DNA of 8,479 nt. It comes from Burkholderiales bacterium. GTDB taxonomy: Bacteria > Pseudomonadota > Gammaproteobacteria > Burkholderiales > Casimicrobiaceae. The position numbers and the translations under genes were made by a program. This document shows, one piece after another, positions 1 to 6,128 of this stretch (position 1 is the first letter of the stretch; every line of letters starts with the position of its first letter). Location of the stretch: contig JAIRPA010000014.1 of NCBI GenBank assembly GCA_031257235.1, forward strand, positions 1 to 8,479, in the 5' to 3' direction. The notes under the pieces are model-generated. The model did not search any database. It was not told the DNA's origin and worked only from the letters and a program-made list of their open reading frames with translations.

Positions 1-1
1 C

Positions 2-3000
2 AACGGACCGACCTCGATTGGCTCGCCCAAAATTTACGGCGGGTCTAGTGCAAACGCCAACGCAAATTCAAACAGTGTGACGATCACGGACGGCACGCTG
101 TCCGCCACCACCGATATTATCGGAGGCGAATCGAGCGGCACAGCCAATGCCGTGACCGTGAACGGCAATCAGGTCAACTTAAGCGGTACGGATTTTGGCA
201 CGGCAAAAGTCTTTGGCGGGCAAAACCTCGCCGCCGGCGCCGGTGAAGCCACCGTCAGCCAAAACGTGGTAACGATTGATACCGGCAGTGTGATTGCGGG
301 CAATGTCACCGGTGGCGCGAGCGAAAAAGGCAAGGCAACGTTCAATGAAGTCAGGATTTCGGGCGGGGCAGTCAATGCGCAAGTCGCCGGCGGTCATGCC
401 GCAACCGGTGATGCGGAAGACAACAAAGTCACGATTTCCGGCGGCACGCTGGATTTAAGCGCGGCGACGGATAAAAGTATTTTTGGCGGCAAGAGCGACG
501 GCGCGGGCAATGCTTTGCGCAACGAAGTGATCATCAATGCGGCAAGCGGGACGGCACCAACCTTAACGTTGGATAGTCTTGCCGGCGGGACGAGCGCCGG
601 CGGAGACGCCAACGCCAATAAGGTGACGGTTTCTTCCGGCTCGTTGACGCTTGCGGATGCGTTAATTGGCGGAGATGCGGCTTTAGGTAGGGCCAACAAC
701 AACGAAGTCACTCTTTCCGGCGGCACGCTGAATCATCAACTTGTCGCAACCGACAAAGGTATTTACGGCGGCAGAGGTGAGACTGAAGCCTCCGGCAACA
801 AAGTCACCTTGAACCAAAACGACGGCACGTTGACCGCCACCACCACCACCACCATCATCGGCGGCAAAACGGCCGGTACGGCTAACGCCAATACGATTGA
901 AATCACCTCGGTGGGGAGTTTGAATGATGTGACACATGTGGCGGGCGGGGAATCCTCCGGCGCGACAGGAACAATATCGGTCGACGGAAACACCGTCACC
1001 ATCACCGGCTCAACGATGGGGACGACAGGCGATGTGGTTGGAGGTCTCAATGAGACCGCGAGCGGGACGACCGGCGTTGCCTCGGTCAAGGATAATACCG
1101 TGACGATCTCCGACAGCACGTTGGGTCATGTGACGGGGGGCAGCGGCGAAAAAGGTGAAGTCAAAAACAATATTGTGACGATTTTAGACAGTTCCGTCGG
1201 GGCTTTGGTCGGGGGCGAGAGCAGTGCCGACGGCGAAGTCAGCGGCAACAGAGTCACCGTCCAAGAAAGCGCGCCGGGGAAGACACAGGTTTCCGATTCC
1301 GTGATGGGCGGTGGGTCTGACCACGGTGACGTGAACGCCAACATCGTACAAATCACCGGAGGCTCGATTGACGGCGCGGTGACCGGCGGCAATTCCGTCA
1401 ACTCAACGGCAACCAACGAAATCAAGGAAAACGAAGTGACCATTTCCGGCGGGACGATTTCGGGCAACGTGGTGGGTGGCACGGGGATGAACGAGTCTGT
1501 GCTTGACAACAAAGTGACCGTGACGGGCGGCAACATCGACGTGCAATCCAGCGGCGACAAATATATTCGCGGCGGCGAATCGTTCGGTGAAGGGACGGTG
1601 ACCGGCAACATCGTGACGATCAACGAAAGTGCCGGCACGACCACGGTTTCGGCAGATACCGTTCAGGGCGGCTTTAGCTTGAGCGGGATAGCGGATCGAA
1701 ACGAAGTGAATGTCACCGGCAGTACGGTTTCCGTGTCAGAGATCGCCGGTGGTGCTGTTGGGCAAGGGGATTCGGCGATCAGTCACGCCGATGAAAATAT
1801 CGTCAGACTTGCCGATGTGAGTGCGGGAACCGCGGATGTCTTTGGCGGATTGATCAAACAAGGCAGCGGGAACGTTCGTGATAATGAGGTGACGATCACG
1901 AATAGCCAAGTCAACGATGTGACCGGCGGGAAAACACAAACCGGCAATGTGACGGGGAATGTGGTCACTTTGGGTGAGCGCGGTAGCAGCGACACCGTGA
2001 CGGTCAACGGCAATGTCGTCGGCGGGAACACGACGACCGGCAACGCGACCGGCAACATCGTGAACATTTTAAGCGAGGTTGGTTTTGGAAGTTCTTCCTC
2101 CGTGAGCGGCGGAAAATCTTCCGGCGGCGATGCGTTCACCGGCAACACCTTAAACAAATCGCACGACTCCTCTATCCCGCATGTGGATAATTTTGAGTAC
2201 ATCAACTTCGAGTACACCGGAGATTCGGGGATTGGTCAGCTCGTGACCGACAACGGACAAGATGTCCACTTGGTGGTGGATAAAGATCAGGGCGGGAATC
2301 AGTATGAAATTACCGTTTCCGGCACCAACACCATCACGGGCGCAGGGGCAATCACCAAAGAAGGAGACGGGAAGTTAATCTTGACCGACGCCAACGATTA
2401 TCAAGGCGGCACCACCATCAAAGGCGGGGTCGTTGAAGTTGGCAACAGCGGCAGCTTGGGAACAGGTCCCACGCAATTGGACGGCGGCTCGCTTGAGATT
2501 GCCGACGGCGTGAATGTTTCTTCAGGCTTAGCGTTAGACGGGAACGACAATATTATTGACGTGGAGACCGGACGCAACGTCGGGATTGGCGGCGTGATGA
2601 CTGACGGACCTTCCGGGTCCGGCGGCTTCATTAAAACCGGCGGCGGCACATTAGAATTGTCCGGCGCGAACGATTACACCGGCACCACGGTGGTGGAAGA
2701 AGGCAAACTGGTTGTCGTCACCGATAATACGATCACCGGCAGTGTCTCTGTGGAAGAAAAAGGAATCCTTTCTTTTGACAGCGACGACAAGTTAGGCGGT
2801 TCGTCCAATTCGTCTTCCAACTTTTTAAATGGCGGCACTTTGGAACTCACCGGTACCGGCTATCAAAAAGATTGGACCATCTCTGCCGACGGCAAAGTCC
2901 ATGTGCCCGGAGGGCAAGCCTCGTTTGACGGCGACTTCAACGGAAGCGGCAATCTGGTGAAAACCGGCGCGGGCGACTTGGCGTTGACTAACGACAACAG

Positions 3001-4444
3001 CTTTACGGGCTCCACACGGGTTGAAGAAGGCTCGATTATTTTAGAAGGGTCGCTTGCCTCAACGGATTTGACGATCTTCGGCGGAGCAACGTTTGACGCG
3101 ACGAACGCCGCGACGACACCGCAGTGGACTGCCTTGACCGTGACAAGAACCGCGCCGCAGGTGTACGCAACCTATTCGGGCGATCTTAATGTCCAAAACG
3201 GTGAAATGTATTTTTACGCGCATCCCGATGTGACTCACAACGAAGTTTTGTTGAATGTGAACGGAAATGCCGATATTACCAACGCCATTGTGCATGTGGG
3301 CGTTCAAGGCAACCAACCGCAAATTCAAAAAGGCGATCAAATCGTCTTGATGAAAACCACCGGCAACGTCGTCGGTGCGCCGCAAAACCAAGAGACCGAC
3401 GGGCAAAACGTCTACGGGATGCAGGGTGTGACGCTTAATTTATTGTTCACGCTTTCCACCACGTCCGATCAGTTGATCGCTTCGCTCGAAAAAGTGCAGG
3501 CGGCACCGCAGGCAGACGCGGTTTCCGAAGGCTCGGCGGCAGGGCTTGCGTTTGTGTCCAATTCGGGTGAATTAGTCGCGCATCGAGGTTTGCTGACGGC
3601 GGTAGAGGCGGCGAATCGGGATCAACACCAAGTCAATGCCTTTGGCGCGATTGAAGGAGGGGTTTCCAAATACAACACCGGCTCGTCGGTGAAGGTCAAA
3701 GGCGTCTCACTGATCACCGGCGCGGCGTCGAACGTCAACAACGTGGTGGTGGGCGGATTCTTGGAATGGGGTAACGGCAGTGCCGATACCAAAAACGATT
3801 TTCCGTCCTATACCGTCAACGGGGAAGACGATCTTCACTATTACGGCTTAGGCGCGTTGGCGCGTTGGGACAGCGAGGAAGGATACTACGCGGACGGTTC
3901 GATAAGATTCGGTCGCATACAAAACGAGTTTTCCAGCAAAGACTTTATCGACGCCTATGGCAATCAATCTTTAGTTGACTATGAAACGAAGTCTTTATAC
4001 TACGGGCTTCATGTCGGCGGCGGATATGTCTGGTCGATCAACGATGCTCACAGTGTTGATTTCTACAGCCGCGTGTTGTGGACGCACGTCAACGGAGACA
4101 CGGTCAAACTGACGACGAACGGGCAGCAAGGTGAAACATTGAAGTTCTCGGCGGCAAATTCCACGCGCTTCAAATTAGGCGCGCGTTATTTGTGGAGTCC
4201 GTCGGCTTCGATCAAACCTTATGCGGGCTTGGCGTGGGAATATGAGTTTTCCGGCAAGGCGGACGTTTCGGCCAACGGCAACAAGATCGACGCGGCTTCC
4301 ATCAAAGGCAGCTCGGCGGTCGGTGAAATCGGCGTGGCGATTCACCCTGAAGAAAGCGCGTGGTCGTTTGACTTAGGCTTGACCGGATACGCAGGCAAAC
4401 GCAAAGGCGGCAACGGTTTTGCGAAAGTCTCGTATCAGTGGTAG
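2..4444 (+). CDS. Autotransporter (type Va secretion) with repeat-rich passenger and C-terminal beta-barrel; 5' end outside the window
   Basis: The reading frame is open from base 2, so the gene is cut by the left edge; 1480 residues are visible and the signal peptide is off-window. The GTG at 77 lies inside a passenger repeat and is not a credible start. In order: 24 glycine-rich repeats (visible residues about 10-719), a linker with FEYINFEY (about residues 731-738), three autotransporter-associated beta-strand repeats (about 778-1031), a long beta-rich stretch, an Ala/Glu-rich helical linker just before residue 1213, and a barrel domain of about 268 residues ending in FAKVSYQW, an aromatic C-terminus as expected for outer-membrane insertion by BAM. 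I found no cysteine, and tryptophan is absent from the repeat array; both suit a secreted beta-helical passenger. By family, the barrel sits in the outer membrane and carries the passenger to the cell surface, often for adhesion or biofilm formation. No protease motif is seen, so the specific function is unknown. A terminator follows, making this a separate transcription unit. Confidence 0.93.
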   Translation, partial: NGPTSIGSPKIYGGSSANANANSNSVTITDGTLSATTDIIGGESSGTANAVTVNGNQVNLSGTDFGTAKVFGGQNLAAGAGEATVSQNVVTIDTGSVIAGNVTGGASEKGKATFNEVRISGGAVNAQVAGGHAATGDAEDNKVTISGGTLDLSAATDKSIFGGKSDGAGNALRNEVIINAASGTAPTLTLDSLAGGTSAGGDANANKVTVSSGSLTLADALIGGDAALGRANNNEVTLSGGTLNHQLVATDKGIYGGRGETEASGNKVTLNQNDGTLTATTTTTIIGGKTAGTANANTIEITSVGSLNDVTHVAGGESSGATGTISVDGNTVTITGSTMGTTGDVVGGLNETASGTTGVASVKDNTVTISDSTLGHVTGGSGEKGEVKNNIVTILDSSVGALVGGESSADGEVSGNRVTVQESAPGKTQVSDSVMGGGSDHGDVNANIVQITGGSIDGAVTGGNSVNSTATNEIKENEVTISGGTISGNVVGGTGMNESVLDNKVTVTGGNIDVQSSGDKYIRGGESFGEGTVTGNIVTINESAGTTTVSADTVQGGFSLSGIADRNEVNVTGSTVSVSEIAGGAVGQGDSAISHADENIVRLADVSAGTADVFGGLIKQGSGNVRDNEVTITNSQVNDVTGGKTQTGNVTGNVVTLGERGSSDTVTVNGNVVGGNTTTGNATGNIVNILSEVGFGSSSSVSGGKSSGGDAFTGNTLNKSHDSSIPHVDNFEYINFEYTGDSGIGQLVTDNGQDVHLVVDKDQGGNQYEITVSGTNTITGAGAITKEGDGKLILTDANDYQGGTTIKGGVVEVGNSGSLGTGPTQLDGGSLEIADGVNVSSGLALDGNDNIIDVETGRNVGIGGVMTDGPSGSGGFIKTGGGTLELSGANDYTGTTVVEEGKLVVVTDNTITGSVSVEEKGILSFDSDDKLGGSSNSSSNFLNGGTLELTGTGYQKDWTISADGKVHVPGGQASFDGDFNGSGNLVKTGAGDLALTNDNSFTGSTRVEEGSIILEGSLASTDLTIFGGATFDATNAATTPQWTALTVTRTAPQVYATYSGDLNVQNGEMYFYAHPDVTHNEVLLNVNGNADITNAIVHVGVQGNQPQIQKGDQIVLMKTTGNVVGAPQNQETDGQNVYGMQGVTLNLLFTLSTTSDQLIASLEKVQAAPQADAVSEGSAAGLAFVSNSGELVAHRGLLTAVEAANRDQHQVNAFGAIEGGVSKYNTGSSVKVKGVSLITGAASNVNNVVVGGFLEWGNGSADTKNDFPSYTVNGEDDLHYYGLGALARWDSEEGYYADGSIRFGRIQNEFSSKDFIDAYGNQSLVDYETKSLYYGLHVGGGYVWSINDAHSVDFYSRVLWTHVNGDTVKLTTNGQQGETLKFSAANSTRFKLGARYLWSPSASIKPYAGLAWEYEFSGKADVSANGNKIDAASIKGSSAVGEIGVAIHPEESAWSFDLGLTGYAGKRKGGNGFAKVSYQW
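29..2158 (+). repeat. Array of 24 degenerate passenger repeats, about 30 residues each
   Basis: Each unit follows the pattern V-x-G-G-x-S-x-x-G-x-A-x-x-N-x-V-T-I and then a variable stretch, often SGGT. I counted 24 copies of the GG...N-x-V core, beginning at KIYGG (base 29) and ending at NTLNK (base 2158), a mean period of about 89 nt. The gap between GG and the Asn varies from roughly 6 to 20 residues, so these are protein-level repeats with strong nucleotide divergence rather than a clean DNA tandem array. Regular alternation of a short beta strand (VTI) with a Gly-Gly turn suggests one or two strands per rung of a right-handed beta-helix or beta-roll; this is inference. The array probably continues past the left edge, since the first visible residues already belong to a unit. 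Confidence 0.85.
839..853 (+). repeat. (ACC)5 trinucleotide repeat inside the autotransporter
   Basis: Five in-frame ACC codons give a Thr run within a TATTTTTIIGG segment. The related unit near the start of the window reads SATTDIIGG, so this copy looks expanded by three residues. Slippage here would change protein length without shifting the frame. Confidence 0.6.
2333..3094 (+). other. Three autotransporter-associated beta-strand repeats (PATR-type) within the autotransporter
   Basis: Three segments match the classic passenger-associated pattern G-x-G-x-x-x-K-x-G-x-G-x-L-x-L-x-x-x-N-x-[FY]-x-G-x-T-x-[IV]-x-x-G. They lie at about 2333-2500 (ITGAGAITKEGDGKLILT), 2585-2776 (FIKTGGGTLELSGANDYTG) and 2927-3094 (NLVKTGAGDLALTNDNSFTG). 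In the family these repeats form beta-helix rungs near the barrel and are thought to help the passenger fold during export. Their position between the glycine-rich repeats and the barrel is as expected. Confidence 0.85.
3638..4441 (+). other. Autotransporter beta-barrel translocator domain
   Basis: About 268 residues from AFGAIEGG to the terminal Trp show alternating amphipathic strands with aromatic residues at the expected girdle positions, for example VVVGGFLEWG, YYGLGALARW, YYADGSIRFG, YYGLHVGGGYVW, VDFYSRVLWTHV, FKLGARYLW, IKPYAGLAWEYEF and WSFDLGLTGYAG. The size fits the 12-strand barrel of classical autotransporters. The preceding segment (VSEGSAAGLAFVSNSGELVAHRGLLTAV) looks helical and is the likely pore-spanning linker. 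I see no obvious autocleavage motif and cannot tell whether the passenger is released. Confidence 0.88.
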
Positions 4445-4450
4445 GAGATC

Positions 4451-4467
4451 GGGGTTGGGCAAAAAGT
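4451..4467 (+). repeat. Gene-end repeat element, copy 1
   Basis: GGGGTTGGGCAAAAAGT begins 6 nt after the autotransporter stop. It matches the element after priA at 16 of 17 positions. Here it is not followed by its inverted copy; it leads into AAAGTAAAA (4463-4471), which recurs at 4486-4494, and then the two hairpins. Confidence 0.55.
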
Positions 4468-4479
4468 AAAAACACCGGA

Positions 4480-4509
4480 TGCCCGAAAGTAAAACCTGAC
4501 CTTCGGGCA
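4480..4509 (+). other. Small hairpin downstream of the autotransporter
   Basis: An 8-bp perfect inverted repeat, TGCCCGAA (4480-4487) and TTCGGGCA (4502-4509), surrounds a 14-nt loop. No U-run follows, so on its own it is a poor terminator. It lies 13 nt before the stronger hairpin at 4523 and could protect the mRNA 3' end or assist termination. Confidence 0.45.
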
Positions 4510-4522
4510 GTTTAAATGCCCA

Positions 4523-4561
4523 AAAAATCGCGGGAAAACCTTGTGTCTTCCCGCGATTTTT
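4523..4561 (+). terminator. Strong rho-independent terminator after the autotransporter
   Basis: A perfect 14-bp stem, AAAAATCGCGGGAA (4523-4536) paired with TTCCCGCGATTTTT (4548-4561), encloses an 11-nt loop. The GC-rich core followed by a T-run on the + strand is the textbook intrinsic terminator. The matching A-run on the left arm means it could also stop transcription from the opposite direction, although no minus-strand gene is visible here. It separates the autotransporter from hemE. Confidence 0.88.
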
Positions 4562-4593
4562 GCTGTCTTTCGCAAAGTTCCCGCCCCCGTCAT

Positions 4594-4622
4594 TTGCCTC
4601 CATGATGAGGATGCGCGACAAT
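4594..4622 (+). promoter_or_regulatory. Candidate sigma70 promoter for hemE
   Basis: TTGCCT (4594-4599) and GACAAT (4617-4622) are separated by exactly 17 nt. Each matches 4 of 6 consensus bases (TTGACA, TATAAT). The pair lies just after the upstream terminator and about 80 nt before the hemE start, where a promoter is needed. The match is only moderate. Confidence 0.35.
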
Positions 4623-4645
4623 GCTCCCTTTTTTGAGACAAAACC

Positions 4646-4665
4646 CCCGCACGCCAAGCGTGGGG
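4646..4665 (+). other. GC-rich hairpin in the hemE leader
   Basis: CCC, a bulged G and CACGC (4646-4654) can pair with GCGTGGGG (4658-4665) around a CAA loop. This is a compact stem of 8 pairs with one bulge, 24 nt upstream of the hemE Shine-Dalgarno sequence. It would lie in the 5' untranslated RNA if the proposed promoter is right. No regulatory role can be shown from sequence alone. Confidence 0.3.
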
Positions 4666-4688
4666 TGGGGCAGAGGTCCATGGGAGCC

Positions 4689-4693
4689 GGAGA
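4689..4693 (+). promoter_or_regulatory. Shine-Dalgarno sequence of hemE
   Basis: GGAGA ends 7 nt before the ATG at 4701, good spacing. It decides the start: the in-frame ATG at 4680 would add seven non-conserved residues, and it lies upstream of this site. Confidence 0.75.
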
Positions 4694-4700
4694 ACAAACG

Positions 4701-5753
4701 ATGATCAAAAACGATACCTTCTTGCGTGCCTTGCGCCGTGAAAAAACCGAATACACGCCGGTTTGGCTGATGCGACAGGCGGGGCGTTATTTGCCCGAAT
4801 ACAACCAAACCCGCGCCAAAGCCGGCAGTTTTTTAAAGCTCGCGCAATCGCCTGAGCTTGCCACGGAAGTCACCCTGCAACCGCTGGAGCGTTTCCCTTT
4901 GGACGCCGCGATTTTATTTTCGGATATTTTGACCGTTCCCGACGCGATGGGCTTAGGGCTTTCCTTTGCCGCCGGCGAAGGTCCCAAGTTTCTTAAAAAA
5001 ACCGATCACGAAGTCGCCATCCAAGCCCTTGCCGTGGTCGACACGGAAAAACTGCGCTACGTCTTTGACGCGGTGTCGTCGATCAAAAAGGCTTTGAATC
5101 AGCGAGTGCCTTTGATCGGCTTTTCCGGCAGTCCTTTTACTTTGGCGTGTTACATGGTGGAGGGCGGATCGTCCGACGGTTTTCCGAACGCGCGTCGTTT
5201 GGTTTATGAGCGCCCCGATCTCTTTGAAAAACTGATCAATGTCTTACATGTGTCGGTCACGCAATACTTAAACGAACAAATTGCCGCCGGCGTGGACGCG
5301 GTGATGATCTTCGATACATGGGGCGGTTTACTGCCCACGAAAGACTACGTTTGTTTCTCATTAGAACCGATGAAAAGGATTATTCAACAATTAAAACCCG
5401 GCGCAAAAGGCGAGCGCGTTCCTTCGATTGTTTTTACCAAAGGCGGCGGGCAATGGCTCCATTTATTGGCAGACTCCGGCGCTTCTGCGGTGGGCTTAGA
5501 CTGGACAACCGATTTAACGCTGGCGCGAAAAATAGTCGGGAATAAGGTCGCGCTTCAGGGCAATCTCGATCCGATGGTTTTATTGTGTGACGAGCCCACC
5601 GTCGCGCGGGAAGCCGAACGTACCGTTCGCGCCGCCGGCATCGACCACGGATATATCTTTAATTTAGGGCATGGCATTGTCCAACAAACGCCACCTGATT
5701 CCGTCCGTGTCTTGGTGGATACCGTTCATCAGGTATCGCGTGCAATGCGTTGA
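4701..5753 (+). CDS. hemE: Uroporphyrinogen III decarboxylase (HemE)
   Basis: HemE removes four acetate carboxyl groups from uroporphyrinogen III to give coproporphyrinogen III in cytosolic haem biosynthesis, without a cofactor. The protein has 350 residues, normal for the family (about 350-355). Signature 1 is PVWLMRQAGR at residues 20-29, including the substrate-binding arginines. The catalytic Asp is D75 in ILFSDIL. Signature 2 is GFSGSPFTLACYMVEGG at 140-156, with Y151 equivalent to human Tyr164. The C-terminal FNLGHGI carries H324, equivalent to human His339. The start at 4701 is chosen for its GGAGA ribosome binding site and because NDTFLRAL begins the conserved protein; the frame is open back to 4560, but those codons run through the terminator and leader. 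No truncation or missing key residue is seen. It is probably transcribed from its own promoter after the 4523-4561 terminator. The next gene, priA, starts 375 nt downstream, too far for tight coupling. Confidence 0.97.
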   Translation: MIKNDTFLRALRREKTEYTPVWLMRQAGRYLPEYNQTRAKAGSFLKLAQSPELATEVTLQPLERFPLDAAILFSDILTVPDAMGLGLSFAAGEGPKFLKKTDHEVAIQALAVVDTEKLRYVFDAVSSIKKALNQRVPLIGFSGSPFTLACYMVEGGSSDGFPNARRLVYERPDLFEKLINVLHVSVTQYLNEQIAAGVDAVMIFDTWGGLLPTKDYVCFSLEPMKRIIQQLKPGAKGERVPSIVFTKGGGQWLHLLADSGASAVGLDWTTDLTLARKIVGNKVALQGNLDPMVLLCDEPTVAREAERTVRAAGIDHGYIFNLGHGIVQQTPPDSVRVLVDTVHQVSRAMR

Positions 5754-5846
5754 GGATCACAAAGCAGGCGTTCGGCGACATTGAGGGTTTTGTTCGACAT
5801 AGGACTAATAAATATTTTTTTCGTATCCAATGGAACGATCGGCTAG

Positions 5847-5855
5847 TTATTCACA
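5847..5855 (+). other. DnaA box, TTATTCACA
   Basis: Exact match to the consensus TTATNCACA on the + strand, about 95 nt after the hemE stop and at the left flank of the AT-rich tract. Confidence 0.65.
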
Positions 5856-5880
5856 TTTGAGTTGTCAAGCGGTTTATTTG

Positions 5881-6000
5881 TGCCTTCTTTGGTATTGGTT
5901 GAGGATAGCTTTTTAACGCATTGATTTTAAATGATTATTTTTTTGAAATTTATTTTTCGTGCCAATTTTGGAATTTTATGGTAGGTGTTTTTTAAATTAT
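5881..6000. other. AT-rich tract, candidate DNA-unwinding element
   Basis: Hand count gives 31 G+C in 120 nt (about 26%), with only 13 G+C in 5941-6000. It contains T-rich stretches reminiscent of origin 13-mers, such as GATTATTTTTTTG (5933-5945) and ATTTATTTTTCG (5948-5959). It ends about 20 nt before the consensus DnaA box at 6020. Low stability beside a strong DnaA box is the normal arrangement for strand opening. Confidence 0.5.
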
Positions 6001-6019
6001 TTTGGATTTCTCCCCAAAG

Positions 6020-6028
6020 TTATCCACA
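6020..6028 (+). other. DnaA box, perfect high-affinity TTATCCACA
   Basis: Identical to the strongest E. coli oriC boxes (R1-type). It lies immediately right of the AT-rich tract and 101 nt before the priA start codon. Confidence 0.75.
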
Positions 6029-6080
6029 GGGATGCGGCAACGTAACCTTTTGGCGGCGTAACGCGATTTAACGATTTTTT

Positions 6081-6089
6081 TGTGAATAA
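6081..6089 (-). other. DnaA box on the minus strand, TTATTCACA
   Basis: The + strand reads TGTGAATAA, the exact reverse complement of the box at 5847-5855. It faces the 6020 box and lies 39 nt before the priA start codon, so bound DnaA could also affect priA transcription. Confidence 0.65.
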
Positions 6090-6128
6090 AGCATTTTAAA
6101 AACAGGCGGTTAGCATTGCCCAACGACG

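Larger units (their letters stand above)
5754..6128. other. oriC: Putative chromosomal replication origin (oriC-like region)
   Basis: This 375-nt spacer holds no credible gene. Its G+C is about 36% by hand count, against 53-56% in the flanking genes, and about 26% over 5881-6000. It contains three exact matches to the DnaA-box consensus TTATNCACA: 5847-5855 (+), 6020-6028 (+, the highest-affinity form TTATCCACA) and 6081-6089 (-). Eight fixed bases on two strands would be expected about 0.01 times in this length of random DNA. An AT-rich tract lies between the first two boxes, as in a bacterial origin with a DNA-unwinding element. Origins next to hemE are known in alphaproteobacteria. Alternatives are a DnaA-regulated priA promoter or a DnaA-titration site. 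Hand-counted GC skew is near zero in hemE (255 G, 250 C) and only slightly positive in the first 900 nt of priA (258 G, 244 C), so local skew neither supports nor excludes an origin. Confidence 0.6.

Noticed and set aside
29..2158. CRISPR or non-coding tandem repeat array
   Set aside because: Repeats are degenerate at the DNA level, conserved only as protein, with no constant repeat and unique spacers.
394..2217. Several long antisense frames inside the autotransporter (for example 1126-1644 and 1783-2217 on the minus strand)
   Set aside because: They are by-products of the biased, repetitive Gly/Thr/Val codons on the + strand. Their proteins are low-complexity Pro/Ser/Leu/Val-rich and match no family I recognise, and the + frame is clearly coding.
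4633..4661. TTGAGA (4633-4638) as a -35 box for hemE
   Set aside because: It matches 5 of 6 bases, but nothing resembling a -10 box lies 16-18 nt downstream, where the sequence is GC-rich and forms a hairpin.
4560..4700. Extension of hemE back to an upstream start at 4560
   Set aside because: The extra 47 residues overlap the terminator and leader, are absent from HemE proteins, and the ATG at 4701 has a proper Shine-Dalgarno sequence.
5318..5545. 75-codon + strand frame inside hemE, and similar overlapping frames inside priA
   Set aside because: They overlap strongly conserved coding sequence in another frame and show no independent support.
5754..5846. Intrinsic terminator directly after hemE
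   Set aside because: A T-run exists near 5815-5821, but I found no convincing GC-rich inverted repeat before it.
5943..6000. priA promoter within the AT-rich tract (for example TTGGAA 5968 with TTTAAA 5991)
   Set aside because: AT-rich DNA produces many 4-of-6 matches by chance; no pair stood out enough to annotate.
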